This document shows positions 1-10,548 of a stretch of 64,000 nt of DNA, piece by piece. The stretch comes from Salticus scenicus (lineage: Eukaryota; Arthropoda; Arachnida; Araneae; Salticidae). The stretch spans positions 318,120,244 to 318,184,243 of the forward strand of contig OZ005652.1 in the NCBI GenBank assembly GCA_963930645.1, in the 5' to 3' direction. The notes beneath the pieces were generated by a model that was not told where the DNA came from, searched no databases, and saw nothing but the letters and a program-made list of their open reading frames with translations. Within the stretch, counting starts at the first letter, position 1. Every line of letters begins with the position of its first letter. A program made the translations under genes and the position numbers.

Positions 1-300
1 TATATCACCGTCGTAACACGTTCTGTCTCAGTGTGGTTATAACGAATATGACAAAATGCCTTTTTCTCTGTTTATGTTGCCTTATTTTTAGTTTTACGTT
101 TTGTTGACATGTTAGTGAAGAATGGTAATAGTGATGAGGTAATAGGAAAAAAAATTAAAATTTAAGTACTGTATTTATAATTTTATTTTTTGAATTTAAT
201 AAAATATTTTATTTATTTATTTTTTTTTTTTCAGATACTAAACATTATTTGTTTCATAAAATTTTAGCAGAGGTATATTAAGTTAAAAAAATAGTTTTTC
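1..300. other. AT-rich DNA, no gene seen
   Basis: No open frame, splice pattern or repeat boundary can be supported here. There are T-runs near 220-231. An R1 repeat begins immediately after. Confidence 0.5.
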
Positions 301-1012
301 TACTTTTTTCTGAGAAAAAAGTATTTTATAATTGAAAATTTCTGACTTCTGGTTTTCCAGCAGTTTATACAGTATTGAGATATCTAGGACACAATTCGAC
401 AAAAAAAAATTCAGAAAAATTCAATCTGCGTGTCCGTCTTTTTGTGTGTGTATTGTAAGAATTTTGTGGACTCTGTATCTCACAAACCAATGAACGGAAT
501 TTCACAAAATTTGGTATTTAGTTGGATCTTGACTTAAATTGTTGATGATTTGTCTTTGGATGTATTGAATGAAAGGTGGCGATGCTATTTTGTAAATCGG
601 GGAAGTTATATCTCAGATTCTACGGTGTATAAATGTACCAAACTTAACATGTAAGCAAGATATTACGTAAAATTACACTGATCTAATTTAGAAGCGTATA
701 TTGGTCAGCTGGTGGCGCTGCTGTTCTGCAATTTAATCCCGCTAACATAAAGCAATTTTTCAGATTTTGTGATATAAATTATTATAAATACAATAACACT
801 TACAAATGCACTTCATTATAAATGCACACACTTGATATGGAATATTGATATCATATAAAACTCTGCTGATTCCATTTGGGTGCATATCGATCGACAGGTG
901 GCGCTGGTATATTGTAATTTAATTTCGTTAACGGAAAAACAATAGCTTAATTTCTATTACTTTATATATATATATATATATATATCCGTGTGTGTGCAAT
1001 AGCAACAGCCAA

Positions 1013-1051
<39 letters not shown>

Positions 1052-1420
1052 GGGTGATTTATGTAGGGCATCGCTTTTTCTTATGGGTTAAAATTTCAAA
1101 ATGTGTGTTTTGCAAAGAAAGTCATCCACACCTTTAAAACGAATGCTTGAGCCCTAAAAAATCTGTGAAAATTTAAAACAATATTATCAATATTTTTTTA
1201 CGTTTTTTATTAATAAAACACATTTCCTAAGATATCTTCTGTATAACCACAGATTTTTTTTTTTTTTTTTAATGGTATGCTTAATGTTTTACTTCTTTCA
1301 GATGAAAATCGTCTGTATTCATCATAGAAAATAATTTTGGTAAATAATAATTTTAATAAATATCATGTACTTGTACAAAAAAGCATAAAAGAAAGATTTG
1401 TAATGGCCGCAATATACTAG
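301..1420 (+). mobile_element. R1 dispersed repeat, copy 1 (DINE-1/HINE-like candidate)
   Basis: The left end is a near-perfect hairpin: an 11 bp arm at 301-311, one loop base, and its complement at 313-323. The body shares stretches with the other R1 copies: a cytosine/TG-rich track near 430-455, the phrase around 'tgtatctcacaaaccaatgaac' (470-495), and GGTGGCGCTGCT-like text near 711-722. The right end is a decayed hairpin followed by CTAG at 1417-1420, with T next to it outside. A (TA)n tract (963-985) and a long A-run (about 1014-1046) lie inside. I see no protein coding. Hairpin ends, an internal TG microsatellite and CTAG|T termini resemble Helentron-derived DINE-1 elements, but this is inferred from structure alone. 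Confidence 0.5.
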
Positions 1421-2485
1421 TTCAGAAAAAAATTTAAGGTTTAAATAGTATAAAGTTTTCGAATCAAAAGCGGATGTTATTGCATCAACTGTATTTCGCA
1501 GAATCAGCAGATTATCCCGCCACATGTGTTAAAAATCTGCGAACATCTGCTAAACTAAGCGGGAGCAGGAATGTATACCATTTTGGCATATGTATTGCGA
1601 TTTGGCAAAATAAAACGTGTAGAATATGCTATGATTAATATTAATGATTGTTTTAAAGGGTCTCACAAATATTTTCCGAAAAAATATGATATATAAATCG
1701 AAATTGCTCATTGTAAATATTCAATAGTATGAATTTTTTTTCTTTCTATACTTTTTGTTACACAGCATATAATGTGCACGAAATTTTTATGCAATATAAG
1801 AGCTATTTAAAAAATAACCTATTTTAAACTTTTATTTTCCATATAAAGCTCTAAAGATAGATTTCAGGAGATTTCTTCTTCTTCATTTGAAATCAAGCAT
1901 ATTTTAAGGCATTAACTGTAGGGTTTATCACTAAATTAAACAATATAGTGAAAAAGAGATGGAAACTTTTTTATAAACAATGAGATTCGAATTATTTTTC
2001 TCTTTTGTTAATTACGGAATTTATCATAAAAAAATAAATAATTTCTGTTTTTTCTCGTATCAATAAAAATATAACTATTTTTTCGTTGAGTGACACAACT
2101 ATAATACAAAATTAGTTATGCTGGGATATCACAAAACTTTCTTTTATATCATTCTATATGAACAAAGTTAGCTACGATTAGCATTTACAGAATTTTAATC
2201 AACTTACTATCATATAATAAACTTTTTATATATGTAATTTCGTGTAATTTTCTGCAATAGATGCTGAAATGTGGACATCTAGAAATCGTAAAAAGTAATA
2301 GCAGCACAACTTGTTTGCCAATTTATATCCGAATTCAATCAGAATAAATTTTAATAATATATTTTTCACATACCAAGTTTGTGGTGTTTAAATGACAAAC
2401 ATTGAAATAAAATTTTAACTAAACGGGTAAAACTTCAACGTACCACCTAACATAGACGATATGGAAAATTAATTTATTTAACTTT
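1421..2485. other. AT-rich intergenic or intronic DNA
   Basis: No frame, RNA gene or repeat end can be supported. The region is unusually free of long homopolymers compared with its surroundings. Confidence 0.4.
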
Positions 2486-2998
2486 ACAATAGCCATCTCA
2501 CAAACGAAATGTGATGCCTTTAAATATCATAGAAACTGATATACTGCCTCCCCGTTAACAAGATTAAATTGCAGCAGAGCAGAGGCACCTGTCGACCTAT
2601 ATGCACCCAAATTGAATCAGCAGAGATTTACATAATGCTGATCTCATATATAACTTTAGTGAATTTATGTATCATACAAGTTGTGATACAACCTTTCCTT
2701 ATATGGGATCACATTATATCAGCGCCACATAATGCACGATAATATCTTAAAAGCTAATAAGCACTAATTTAATTCCCGGTCCATTCAAATGTTATGTTAC
2801 TTTGCGTCAATTGCTTCGTGAGAAACCGCGTACACATTTATTTATTTTTATATATTTCTTTATTTTTTAACGAACTCACAGTCATTTTCAAGCGAAAAAA
2901 AAAAACCAAATCATACTCAGAAGTCACAAAACGTGTATATTTATCGAAAACCGGAAGTTAAACATTTTACAAATCTACTGCTTTTTTCTTATGTAAGT
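2486..2998 (-). mobile_element. R1 dispersed repeat, partial copy on minus strand
   Basis: Read on the minus strand, the start near 2995 gives the R1 opening text (AAGAAAAAAG... then TTTCGATAAAT...ACACGTTTTGTGA). The text near 2580-2600 carries the R1 'CAGAGGCACCTGTCGACC' module, the complement of the 'ggtgg.gctg' module in plus copies. The 3' terminus is not recognisable, so this is a truncated or diverged copy. Confidence 0.4.
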
Positions 2999-3124
2999 AA
3001 CAAACATAATAATAATAAACAGTGAAGTGATCATACGTTGTAAATAATCTATGATATTGTAAATTTAGAAGCTGAAACAATAAAAAAAAGTAGCTAAAAA
3101 TTTTGTTTTCCTTATTTATTTATT

Positions 3125-3381
3125 ACTTTCTTCTATAATAAAAAGAAGAAAGGTTTGATTCGTAAATATTTTTGGCTCCCGCGTTTCGATAGATTTTTCC
3201 CTTTTTAAGATGTTCTAATAAAAAATTGATATTTCTTAGAAAATGCCAGTTTGTCTGTGTGTTTGGATATGTGTGATAAGAATTTTGTGTCAACTCTAGG
3301 TCAAAAACTAATGAACAGAATTTCCTGAAAACTTATATTTAGTTCCACCTTGATATCAGTTAGTAATTATTACCTCTTTTT
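3125..3381 (+). mobile_element. R1 dispersed repeat, 5' part of a split copy
   Basis: It opens with a hairpin (CTTTCTTCT at 3126-3134 pairing with AGAAGAAAG at 3144-3152), followed by R1 text including the TG-rich track (about 3248-3280) and 'aactaatgaacagaatttcc'. The R1 sequence stops in a T-run at about 3381, where an R2 element begins, and resumes after that element at about 4389. This is a nested insertion. Confidence 0.5.
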
Positions 3382-4388
3382 AATACTTTCTCTTACCCAT
3401 AAGGTAGAGAAAGTATTGTTTTTGGGTCAAATTTTCGAAGTGAGATTTTGTTATATTTACACGTTTCGAGGTCCCCTGAATATGAAAATCATGTTTTTAG
3501 CAAATAGTCTGTGTGTATGTCTGTGTGTGTGTATGTGTGTCTGTGTGTGTATCTGTCTGTAATCAGCATATCTCAAGAACAAATAGTAGCAGACATTCCA
3601 AACTTGATATTCTAAATGTGTATCATAGAGGGATGCTACAGTAAGCTTTTCGTTAAGATCAAGCAAATGGTTCGTGTACAGGGACAATCAAGAGAATTCT
3701 AATACATTACGTCTATGGGGGAAATTGCAGGAGACGTTTAACGTCTATAGACTATAGTTTAACGTCTATAGACTGCACTAAACCAAATGAAACAAATATA
3801 TATTTTTTGTTTTGAGATAGTCAACTGGGAAAAAAATTGTGTATGTAGGAGCCTCGCCTCCCCTCTGGGGGGAGAAGTCCCCCCTCGAGGGGAGTAAATT
3901 TTCATGATGGGTATCTTTCAAAAGAGCTCGCCAATACCTTTAAAACGAATGGTTGAACCATCGATCTGCGATAATTAAAAAAAAAAAAAAAAAAAAAAAA
4001 ACTTAGAATATTTTTTTTTTTTTTTAATATTGAGGATAAAATGGACTTTTTTTGGATATTTAGTGTTATACTACTTCTCTAATATGGAAATCGTCTGCAT
4101 TATCATAAAAGATAATTTTTTTAAACAATAATTTTAATAAATTATTTTTTAAAAACAGAATTATTTTTTAATAACCGAATTAAATTGTATATAAATCTAG
4201 GTGCATTAATGAAACGGGGGGTTGAGGCCCACACAGAATTAATTATCATATAAAACTCTTCTGAAGCCTAATTTGAATTGTTTAACATAGGTTTACATAA
4301 CATCGTTATCTTACCTCTTAATCTCCAACCTGTATTTATAGTATTAAATTTCAGGGTAAGAGAAAATCGTGTGAGTGACACACAAGAT
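3382..4388 (+). mobile_element. R2 dispersed repeat, best-preserved copy, nested in R1
   Basis: The left end is a hairpin: AATACTTTCTCTTACC (3382-3397) pairs with GGTAGAGAAAGTATT (3403-3417) apart from one bulged T. A TG/CTGTG microsatellite follows at about 3510-3560. Module text 'ggttcgtgtacagggac' (about 3669-3685) recurs elsewhere in the window. The right end is a hairpin with 5 bp stem GTGTG/CACAC (4369-4373, 4379-4383), loop AGTGA, then AAGAT. A G/C hairpin (GGGGGGA, GAAG, TCCCCCC) lies at 3867-3884. Short frames in this interval are microsatellite translations, not genes. The boundaries are supported because the interrupted R1 copy resumes on the right. Confidence 0.55.
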
Positions 4389-4709
4389 TATTATTATTTA
4401 TTTTTTTAACATATAACGCTCAACAGGTCGCGCTGTCATTTATTTTTTCAAAATTTTTAATATTACAATAGAGGAGAAAATTTCTTATAATAGACGCACA
4501 ATAGGGATTTCTTTAGTTGATTGTAAAACTGATTTTTTAAAAATATTAACGGTGAACACGAAGATTTTTAACAAGGGGAATAGCAACCCCCCCCCCCTCC
4601 TCGGGTGCGTAAATTTTTATAATATTTTTTCAAAATTACTCTTTGATATCTTTTAAAACGAACGGTTGTATTAATTATCTGTGATAATGTAAAACAAAGT
4701 TATCGATAT

Positions 4710-4799
<90 letters not shown>

Positions 4800-4936
4800 T
4801 TATTATTAATGTTATTTATTTATTTATTTTATTTTATTTTTCAATTTTACTATGTAAAATGCCTGATTTGATCTAAACTATGTGAATTGTATTAGAAAAT
4901 AAAGAAAAGAATTGTGTGATAGTCACAAGACACTAG
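4389..4936 (+). mobile_element. R1 dispersed repeat, 3' part of the split copy
   Basis: R1 text resumes with 'ctcaacaggtcgcgctg' (about 4421-4437). In the unsplit copy at 36.4 kb the matching 'ctcaacagatggcgctg' follows the 'cttgacctaaattagt' text directly. The end has hairpin TGTGA/TCACA (4915-4919, 4923-4927) and CTAG at 4933-4936 followed by T. A long (AT)n tract at about 4711-4795 has expanded inside. Confidence 0.5.
4711..4795. repeat. (AT)n microsatellite
   Basis: Alternating AT with rare C interruptions (about 4720 and 4758), inside the R1 copy. Confidence 0.9.
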
Positions 4937-6118
4937 TTTAACATTTCCTGTAATTTATTGTAATTGATTCATAAAAGGAAGCATGCGATTATTTTAGTTA
5001 CGATCAAATTTTTATATTTTACTTCATAATAAACGTCAATTATTTTGTAAAATATTATTAAATAGATACACAATAACACGTAATATATATTAAAAAAAAA
5101 AAAAAAAAATCTGAATAAAAATTTTGAGTTTTGTATTTTTCATAAAAATAATAAATGTAACTAAAATAAATTCCTTTCCCAATAATAATATAAAAGTGAC
5201 ATATATTTTGCCGAATCTTGAATCTTAAAAAAAAAAAAAAAACGAAAACACTCGCCAAACTGTGATATTTTTATTGGGTTGCCAGACGGAAGCACGAACT
5301 CCAAGGTCCAAGTCTAAGATAGATAACGGTACATTTTATTTTTCTGCCTTCAGTCTTCATTGTGTTTGGTTTAAGACTTCTTAATGACATTTGGATACAC
5401 TTGATAATCCTAACAGATAAGTTTCTTTTAGACAATTTTCATATGTCGAGCGTAGGATTTGTTCAGTTTTGCATAACAACAATAATAATAATTTAAAAAC
5501 TTTAATTTTTTTAATTTTTCATGCTAACTACCTTTTAATTCCCCCCCCCCCCCATTCGATTTTGTATTATTTCAGCTTAATGTTAGATATATTTAAGTAT
5601 ACTTGTTTAGATTTTATTGTTACACTGTAATGTTGTAAAATGAAGGAAAAAAATGTTAGCAGCCGGTTCTCTAAAAATTTATAAAATATTTTAAATTTCA
5701 AAATTTATTTATTTTATATTTAAAGGATTTTCAAGAAATTTTATCATATTGTATATTGTTATATTTCAATGAATTTGTAAGTAAAATTCATAAACTTTAA
5801 ATCAATACTTTAAATTTTACATTCGCATATTTTGAGAAATGAAAATGTTAAGTATATTAAAACTTCACAAAATCAATTTAAATTAAAAAAATAAATAGAT
5901 TAATTAATTAATTAATAATTTTTATTTATTTATTTTATATACTTCTCTTAAATCTTTTATCCCATCATTTGTACATTATTACTCTTTATCAATAGATCTA
6001 GATATTAATTTGTGAAATCATTGATAAGTTAAAGTTTTAAAAATAGTTCTAAGTTTGAATGCCAAAAGTTTGCAGTAAGTTTCAAAATTTAGACATATAA
6101 TATATATATATATGTATA

Positions 6119-6156
<38 letters not shown>

Positions 6157-6427
6157 TAACTTATTAAAATTAATATCCAAATATAGTATATTGTTAAATT
6201 ATAATAATGCAAAATCTAGGGGGGGGGATAGTAATTGGTTAGCAGGAGGCATATATCTTAAAATTTTTCAAAATATTCCAAATCTTGAATTTATTTATTT
6301 ATTTGTTTTTGAAATCAAATATTTATCCAGAATATTCAAAATACTTTGTTATACCAATCTTTTGTTATACCATATTTCAATGCATGTATGTAAAATTTCA
6401 TAATACTAATACAATTTTTTTCATGGG

Positions 6428-6459
<32 letters not shown>

Positions 6460-6590
6460 TAAAAATTACACACACAAAAAAAAAAAAAAAGAAAAAAAGA
6501 AAAGAAAAGAAAAGATAAATAAGGAAAGGAATGAAAAAAAAAATAAGTAAACAAAATAACAGACACTGATAAAATTGAATAGACACTATA
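4937..6590. other. AT-rich DNA with homopolymers, no gene
   Basis: It contains A-runs near 5092-5109 and 5227-5242, a run of 14 C near 5541-5554, T-runs at 6121-6153, and A-runs and A/G-rich tract at 6427-6515. Apparent frames across 6285-6712 are translations of the homopolymers (Lys- or Phe-rich) and are not genes. The patch 5270-5400 is less AT-rich but unclassified. Confidence 0.55.
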
Positions 6591-6613
6591 AAATTCAAGA
6601 ACTCGAAGCAATT

Positions 6614-6648
6614 GTTTCGGGTCGAGAAAAGACATAACCCTTCATCAA
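6614..6648 (-). other. Hammerhead-like core, left arm
   Basis: Read on the minus strand it has TTGATGA (one base off the CUGAUGA core), a stem II candidate GGGT/ACCC with a loop, then GAAAC. The first core C is changed to T, so activity is doubtful. No clean stem I or cleavage-site triplet was identified. Confidence 0.35.
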
Positions 6649-6731
6649 CCGAGCAAAGTAGGCACGAGTGCTGCAAAAAAAAACTGTAGCGTAGTTCTTG
6701 TATTTGCAGCACTCGTGCCTACTATGTTCGT

Positions 6732-6766
6732 CTGACGAAGGGTCGTGTCTTCTTTCGACCCGAAAC
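6732..6766 (+). other. Hammerhead-like core, right arm
   Basis: CTGACGA is followed by a perfect 6 bp stem II candidate (GGGTCG pairing with CGACCC, ten-base loop) and then GAAAC. The fifth core base is the one that varies in the hammerhead consensus CUGANGA, so this copy fits the core. Stem III would be very short (AC with GT around an AATT loop), putting a GTT triplet just downstream. Stem I pairing with the upstream text is weak. It may be a decayed ribozyme. Confidence 0.4.
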
Positions 6767-6807
6767 AATTGTTGCGAGTTCTTCCATTTTATTATACATA
6801 AAATACA

Positions 6808-7160
6808 TTTTTAGCACGTTCAAAAATTGTTTACATAACGTTGTGAGAACGTGTGTATAGAACGTTTTCAGAACGTTACTACACTATTTAAGAACGTTTA
6901 CAGTACGTTTTCTAGAACGTTCTGAAAATGTGTATAACGTTTTAAAAACGTTTAGAACGTTCTGAGACCGTATACATAGAACGTTCTCAGAACGCTTCTA
7001 TAACACCGATGGTGATAGTTACACGTTCATTGAACGTTCTCTGAACCGTACTATTGTACGTCTTCAAGATGGACAAATAGACGTCTATAACACGTTCAGA
7101 GTGAACGTTCATAGAACGTGTTTGCAGAACAATTTTTGAACGTTCAGAGAACGTTTCGGT
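6808..7160. repeat. Cluster of AACGTT palindrome motifs
   Basis: Within about 350 bp there are close to twenty ACGTT/AACGT occurrences, many in the form AGAACGTTCT or GAACGTTCWG. Spacing is irregular (about 10-25 bp), so it is not a simple tandem repeat. ACGT is rare elsewhere in this AT-rich window. The open frame on the minus strand at 6987-7328 crosses the cluster and has no recognisable domain. I do not recognise the element. Confidence 0.75.
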
Positions 7161-7600
7161 GCTGCTTGGGATGCAAGCCTTTTCTGACAGATGAATTTTA
7201 AAATCCTTGACAGCTTTGATTCTGTTTAAACATTCAGTTCGGAAGTCGAAGACGAATGATATGATCAAAGACACGAAGGCCTCATTAGAATTTGCCAAGA
7301 CGAATCCTGATAACATATCTGAGAACACTTTTATTAAAATTTTAAATCAGTATTTCAGACCAATATGTCAGAGGAAAGTACTAAGGTAGCGGTTTCGCCT
7401 TGAGGTCTCTCTGATAGCTTCTTCCGAGTGGTCAGACTTGAACTTTGCACCATGTTTGACCACCGAGAGTTACGTTTTGCTCGCACTGTTTATTTATTTC
7501 GTTTCGTTTCTTTATTAATTTATTTAGTTCCTTTTCTTTTAGGTGTATTGTTTTTGTGGACTCTAAAAATAAATAAAATAAAATAAAATAAATAATAATA
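7161..7600 (+). other. Possible retroelement 3' end with AAAAT-rich tail
   Basis: A stretch of more balanced composition (7161-7490) ends in (AAATA)n-type sequence (7565-7590), the pattern of a LINE or SINE tail. The short frame at 7207-7389 (60 residues, ending KILNQYFRPICQRKVLR) reads like ordinary protein rather than homopolymer, but I recognise no family. It could instead be a retrocopy of a host transcript. Confidence 0.3.
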
Positions 7601-8480
7601 ATTAACAATAATAATAGATAGTGGATTGTATATTACTCTGCGTAAATTTACTAGAAATATTTAGATTTAAGTCATAAATAACTATTACGCTTCTAAATTA
7701 AAGTTAATAAACATTTTATGATGATAATTTTGCAGGATTATTCAGAACAAATTTTCTTAACGTTAAAAATCAAAAACTTAAAAAAATATACCTTTTTTAA
7801 GGGTTCCTACAAATATTAATTCGTTACTAATGTTTCTTCTTAATATTTTCATTTTAATGTTTCTTTTGATTATTTTCACAAGCTATTTTTTAACTAGTAA
7901 AATTCTTTTTATTTATTTATTTAAATTATAACTAGAAATTTTTTTTTACGACTTTAAAAGAAAAAAAACAAATTTTATCTTTTTTTTTCATCAATATATA
8001 TATATATTTTTTATTTACGAAATCATTTATTTTATTTTTTAAAATGCTAATTTTCCGCTAACAAGGGTTTCGAGTTATACATCCCATTCAATGTTTGTAA
8101 GTTTCCATAAAAAAAAAGCGAACCTTTTGATCATTTATAAGATTTTTTCGTGACAGATATTCTGAAAACTTCTAAAGCTTAGCTGTAGATGTTATAAAAT
8201 TCTAAGTAAATCCTAAAGTGAAATTTATCAATTTAATCACCCCCTCACATCTGACAAGGATTATTTTATCAAGAATCTTTCCTGACCCAAAATGGCTGAC
8301 CATTTTGACCGATCCTTCCTGTCAAATCTTTTATTTTTGCCGCCTAACTACTGGTGCGTGCACGTTTATCAAAATTTCTCCATAATCCTTAAAGTAGAAG
8401 TAATTAATGTCAAGCATGGATAACAAACATTTGCATACTCCGCGCATTTAAGAGGCTTTCGTAGTGTGTGTAACCGCATT
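7601..8480. other. Unclassified AT-rich DNA
   Basis: No gene seen. The segment 8230-8480 is less AT-rich and may be an old dispersed repeat, but no second copy was found in the window. Confidence 0.4.
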
Positions 8481-8526
8481 TCGACCACCGTGAGATCTTC
8501 CGATATTATCTTTATCAATTTTTTTA

Positions 8527-8720
8527 TTCTCGTCTGTGCCATCTCTTTCTATAATCACCATTGTTGCGATAATTGAAGAGGTGGAGAACTTTTTATTCAA
8601 AAATTTCCCGAGCTGTCAGTTTAACAAGAAGACGTAATTTAAAATTTTCAATAAAGTAGCCAATTACTGGGGTAGAAAACGTATTTCAACCTTCTTGGTA
8701 TTATATTTGGTAGTTTTATT
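8527..8720 (+). repeat. R4 repeat unit, detached diverged copy
   Basis: It contains the R4 landmark (tgtgccatctctttctataatcacc, then ttgttgcgataattgaagaggtgg) and the following 'gtaatttaaaat...' text found in the tandem array at 10.5-12 kb. The following region to 8904 is featureless. Confidence 0.5.
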
Positions 8721-8904
8721 AATATTATTTTTCTATTTTCCATTCCAAAGTTTTAATATTAATGTTTATTAGTGTAACCTTATTAATATTTTTTTTTCTT
8801 TAATTTCATTTTTATGTATATTACTCTCATCTTAATAGGCTTTGTTGGCATATGTATTTCGAATATCATGAGACATTCTGATATTTTTTAATTTTTAATT
8901 TATT

Positions 8905-9682
8905 CTATATTCAATAGAAAAAAATATTGGATTCGTAAAAATTTTCTGTCTCGGGTTTTCGATTGATTAACACGTTTTGGGAGTTCTAGAACATGATTTC
9001 TCTACTTTTAGAAAATGTCTGTCTGTATGAGACAAAATTTTGTGGCAACTGTATCTCAGGAACTACAGCACAGAATTTCATAAAACTTTGATATATAGAT
9101 GCACCTTGACATAAATTAGTGCCTTTCAATTTTTGGTGAAAATCACCCAACAGGTGGCTTTGACATTCTGCTTTTTCTGAATTTTTAAGATGGCAGGATA
9201 GGACAAAATTTCATATGAATGTGAACAAAGAGAATTATTTTTTAATAATATTATCAAATGAAAAAAGTATATAAATTTATAATATGACAGTCAACTGGGA
9301 AATTTTTTTTATGTATGTAGGAGCAACGCTAGCCTTCCTGGGGAGGGGAGGGGGGGGGGGATAAATTTTCATTATGAGTATCTTTCAAATGAATTCGTTT
9401 ATACCTTCGAGACGATTAGTTCAACCATCGATTTGCAATAATTTAAAATAAAGTTATCTTAAAAAAAAAAAAAAAAAAATAGTATTTTTAAGATGTCATA
9501 TAGGGAATAAAATTGACTTTCTTTGGATATTTAGTGTTATACTACTTCTCAAGAACGGAGATCGTCTGCATTCATCATGGAAGATAATTTTAATAAACAT
9601 TAATTTTAATAAATCATTTTTGCTGAGTGAATCTGTATAGGAAGATATAGAAGAAAGTCCTTTGGTGGCCACAAACTACTGG
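8905..9682 (+). mobile_element. R1 dispersed repeat, copy with CTGG terminus
   Basis: It starts with the hairpin text TTCTAT...ATAGAA (8907-8924), then the R1 body ('aaaatgtctgtctgtatgag', 'accttgacataaattagtgc', 'caacaggtggctttgac'). A G-rich run lies near 9340-9360. The end has TTTG/CAAA (9661-9664, 9672-9675) and CTGG at 9679-9682, followed by T. CTGG fits the same CTRR pattern as CTAG in the other copies. Confidence 0.5.
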
Positions 9683-9713
9683 TTTTTCGTTAAGCCTTTT
9701 TCTAAGACTTGCT

Positions 9714-9905
9714 ACAACTCAAATGGTAGTCGAATAGTTAACGTTCTGCCCTTCAGTTACCAGGTGTTGGGTTCAAATCCCTGTTCAGGCAGAAGTGTTC
9801 GTAGGCGTTCGGAATACACTTTAAGCCATAGGTCCTGATCTAATGATCATTAATATGCAAATCATGATCATAAAGTGACGACCAACCGAAATGTGACGTT
9901 TTTGT
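9714..9905 (+). mobile_element. tRNA-derived SINE candidate
   Basis: A B-box match (GGTTCAAATCC, 9770-9780) and a weaker A-box-like stretch (TGGTAGTCGAATAGTTA, near 9724-9740) are spaced as in a tRNA head. The unrelated body 9790-9900 that follows does not fold as a tRNA. The head does not close into an acceptor stem, so it is not a functional tRNA gene. No second copy is present in the window to confirm a SINE family. Confidence 0.45.
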
Positions 9906-9989
9906 GTTTTATTCAAAAACTTTATTAATGTTATTTTTCTTTCTTATTTTTATGTTTATGCTTACTCTTCGCATCTAAGAGACTTCTTT

Positions 9990-10548
9990 TTTTTTTTATC
10001 TTTATAAATTTTTACGAAATAGTTTTGTCTTTCTAATCACCCTTATTGTGTTAAATGAAGAAAGGAGTTTTTTTTTTCCCTTAATTTCTGAGCCCTACGT
10101 TTCAGTATATCGAAACGAAAAGTTTAATTTAAAATTGAAATTTTCAATAATGTAGCAAATTACTAAGATTGAAAATGCAATTTATTATTATTATTATTAG
10201 TAGTAGTAGTAGTAGTGGAAGTAGTAGAAGTAGTAGTAGTATATGCGATGACTTTATTACTATTATTTATCACTTTTTTTAATTTAAATAAAATATTTTA
10301 AATACCATTTAAAATATATTCTTCTGGACCGATACTTTTCATAATTATCATTGTTGCGCTGAATAAAGAAGTGGAGAATTTTTTCTTCAATTTGTTGAGT
10401 TATCATTTTAAGAATATTAAGTAGAAAGAAGTAAATTAAAATTAAAATTTTCATGAAATTAGCGAATTACTAATACAAAAAATAAATTTCGACATCTTTG
10501 TTTAATATGCTAGACCTTTATTACCATTATTTTCCCCAACATTCTTTG
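9990..10548 (+). repeat. R4 repeat, older diverged units
   Basis: Landmark text recurs in degraded form near 10030 and at 10340-10375 ('ataattatcattgttgcgctgaataaagaagtggag'), each followed by 'taatttaaaat...gaaaatgca/aaaataaatttcgac'-type text. A (TAG)n stretch lies at 10198-10240. These units are shorter and more diverged than those at 10549-12000. Confidence 0.5.

Larger units (their letters stand above)
6591..6788. repeat. Inverted repeat, ~85 bp arms, Penelope-terminus-like
   Basis: The arms (about 6591-6679 and 6703-6788) are imperfect reverse complements. The innermost parts, GTAGGCACGAGTGCTGCAAA and its complement, match exactly. The arms also share the text giving, in the 5'-3' sense of the right arm, CTGAYGA...GACCCGAAAC. 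The spacer is about 25 bp. The CTGA-GA ... GAAAC layout with a paired insert is typical of long terminal segments of Penelope-like retroelements, many of which carry hammerhead ribozyme motifs. Family assignment is inference. Confidence 0.6.

Noticed and set aside
3457..3687. Frame with His-Thr repeats on the minus strand
   Set aside because: It is the TG microsatellite of the R2 repeat read on the other strand.
6285..6712. Overlapping frames of 77-104 codons on both strands
   Set aside because: They are translations of A- and T-homopolymers and the neighbouring inverted repeat; composition is almost all Lys or Phe.
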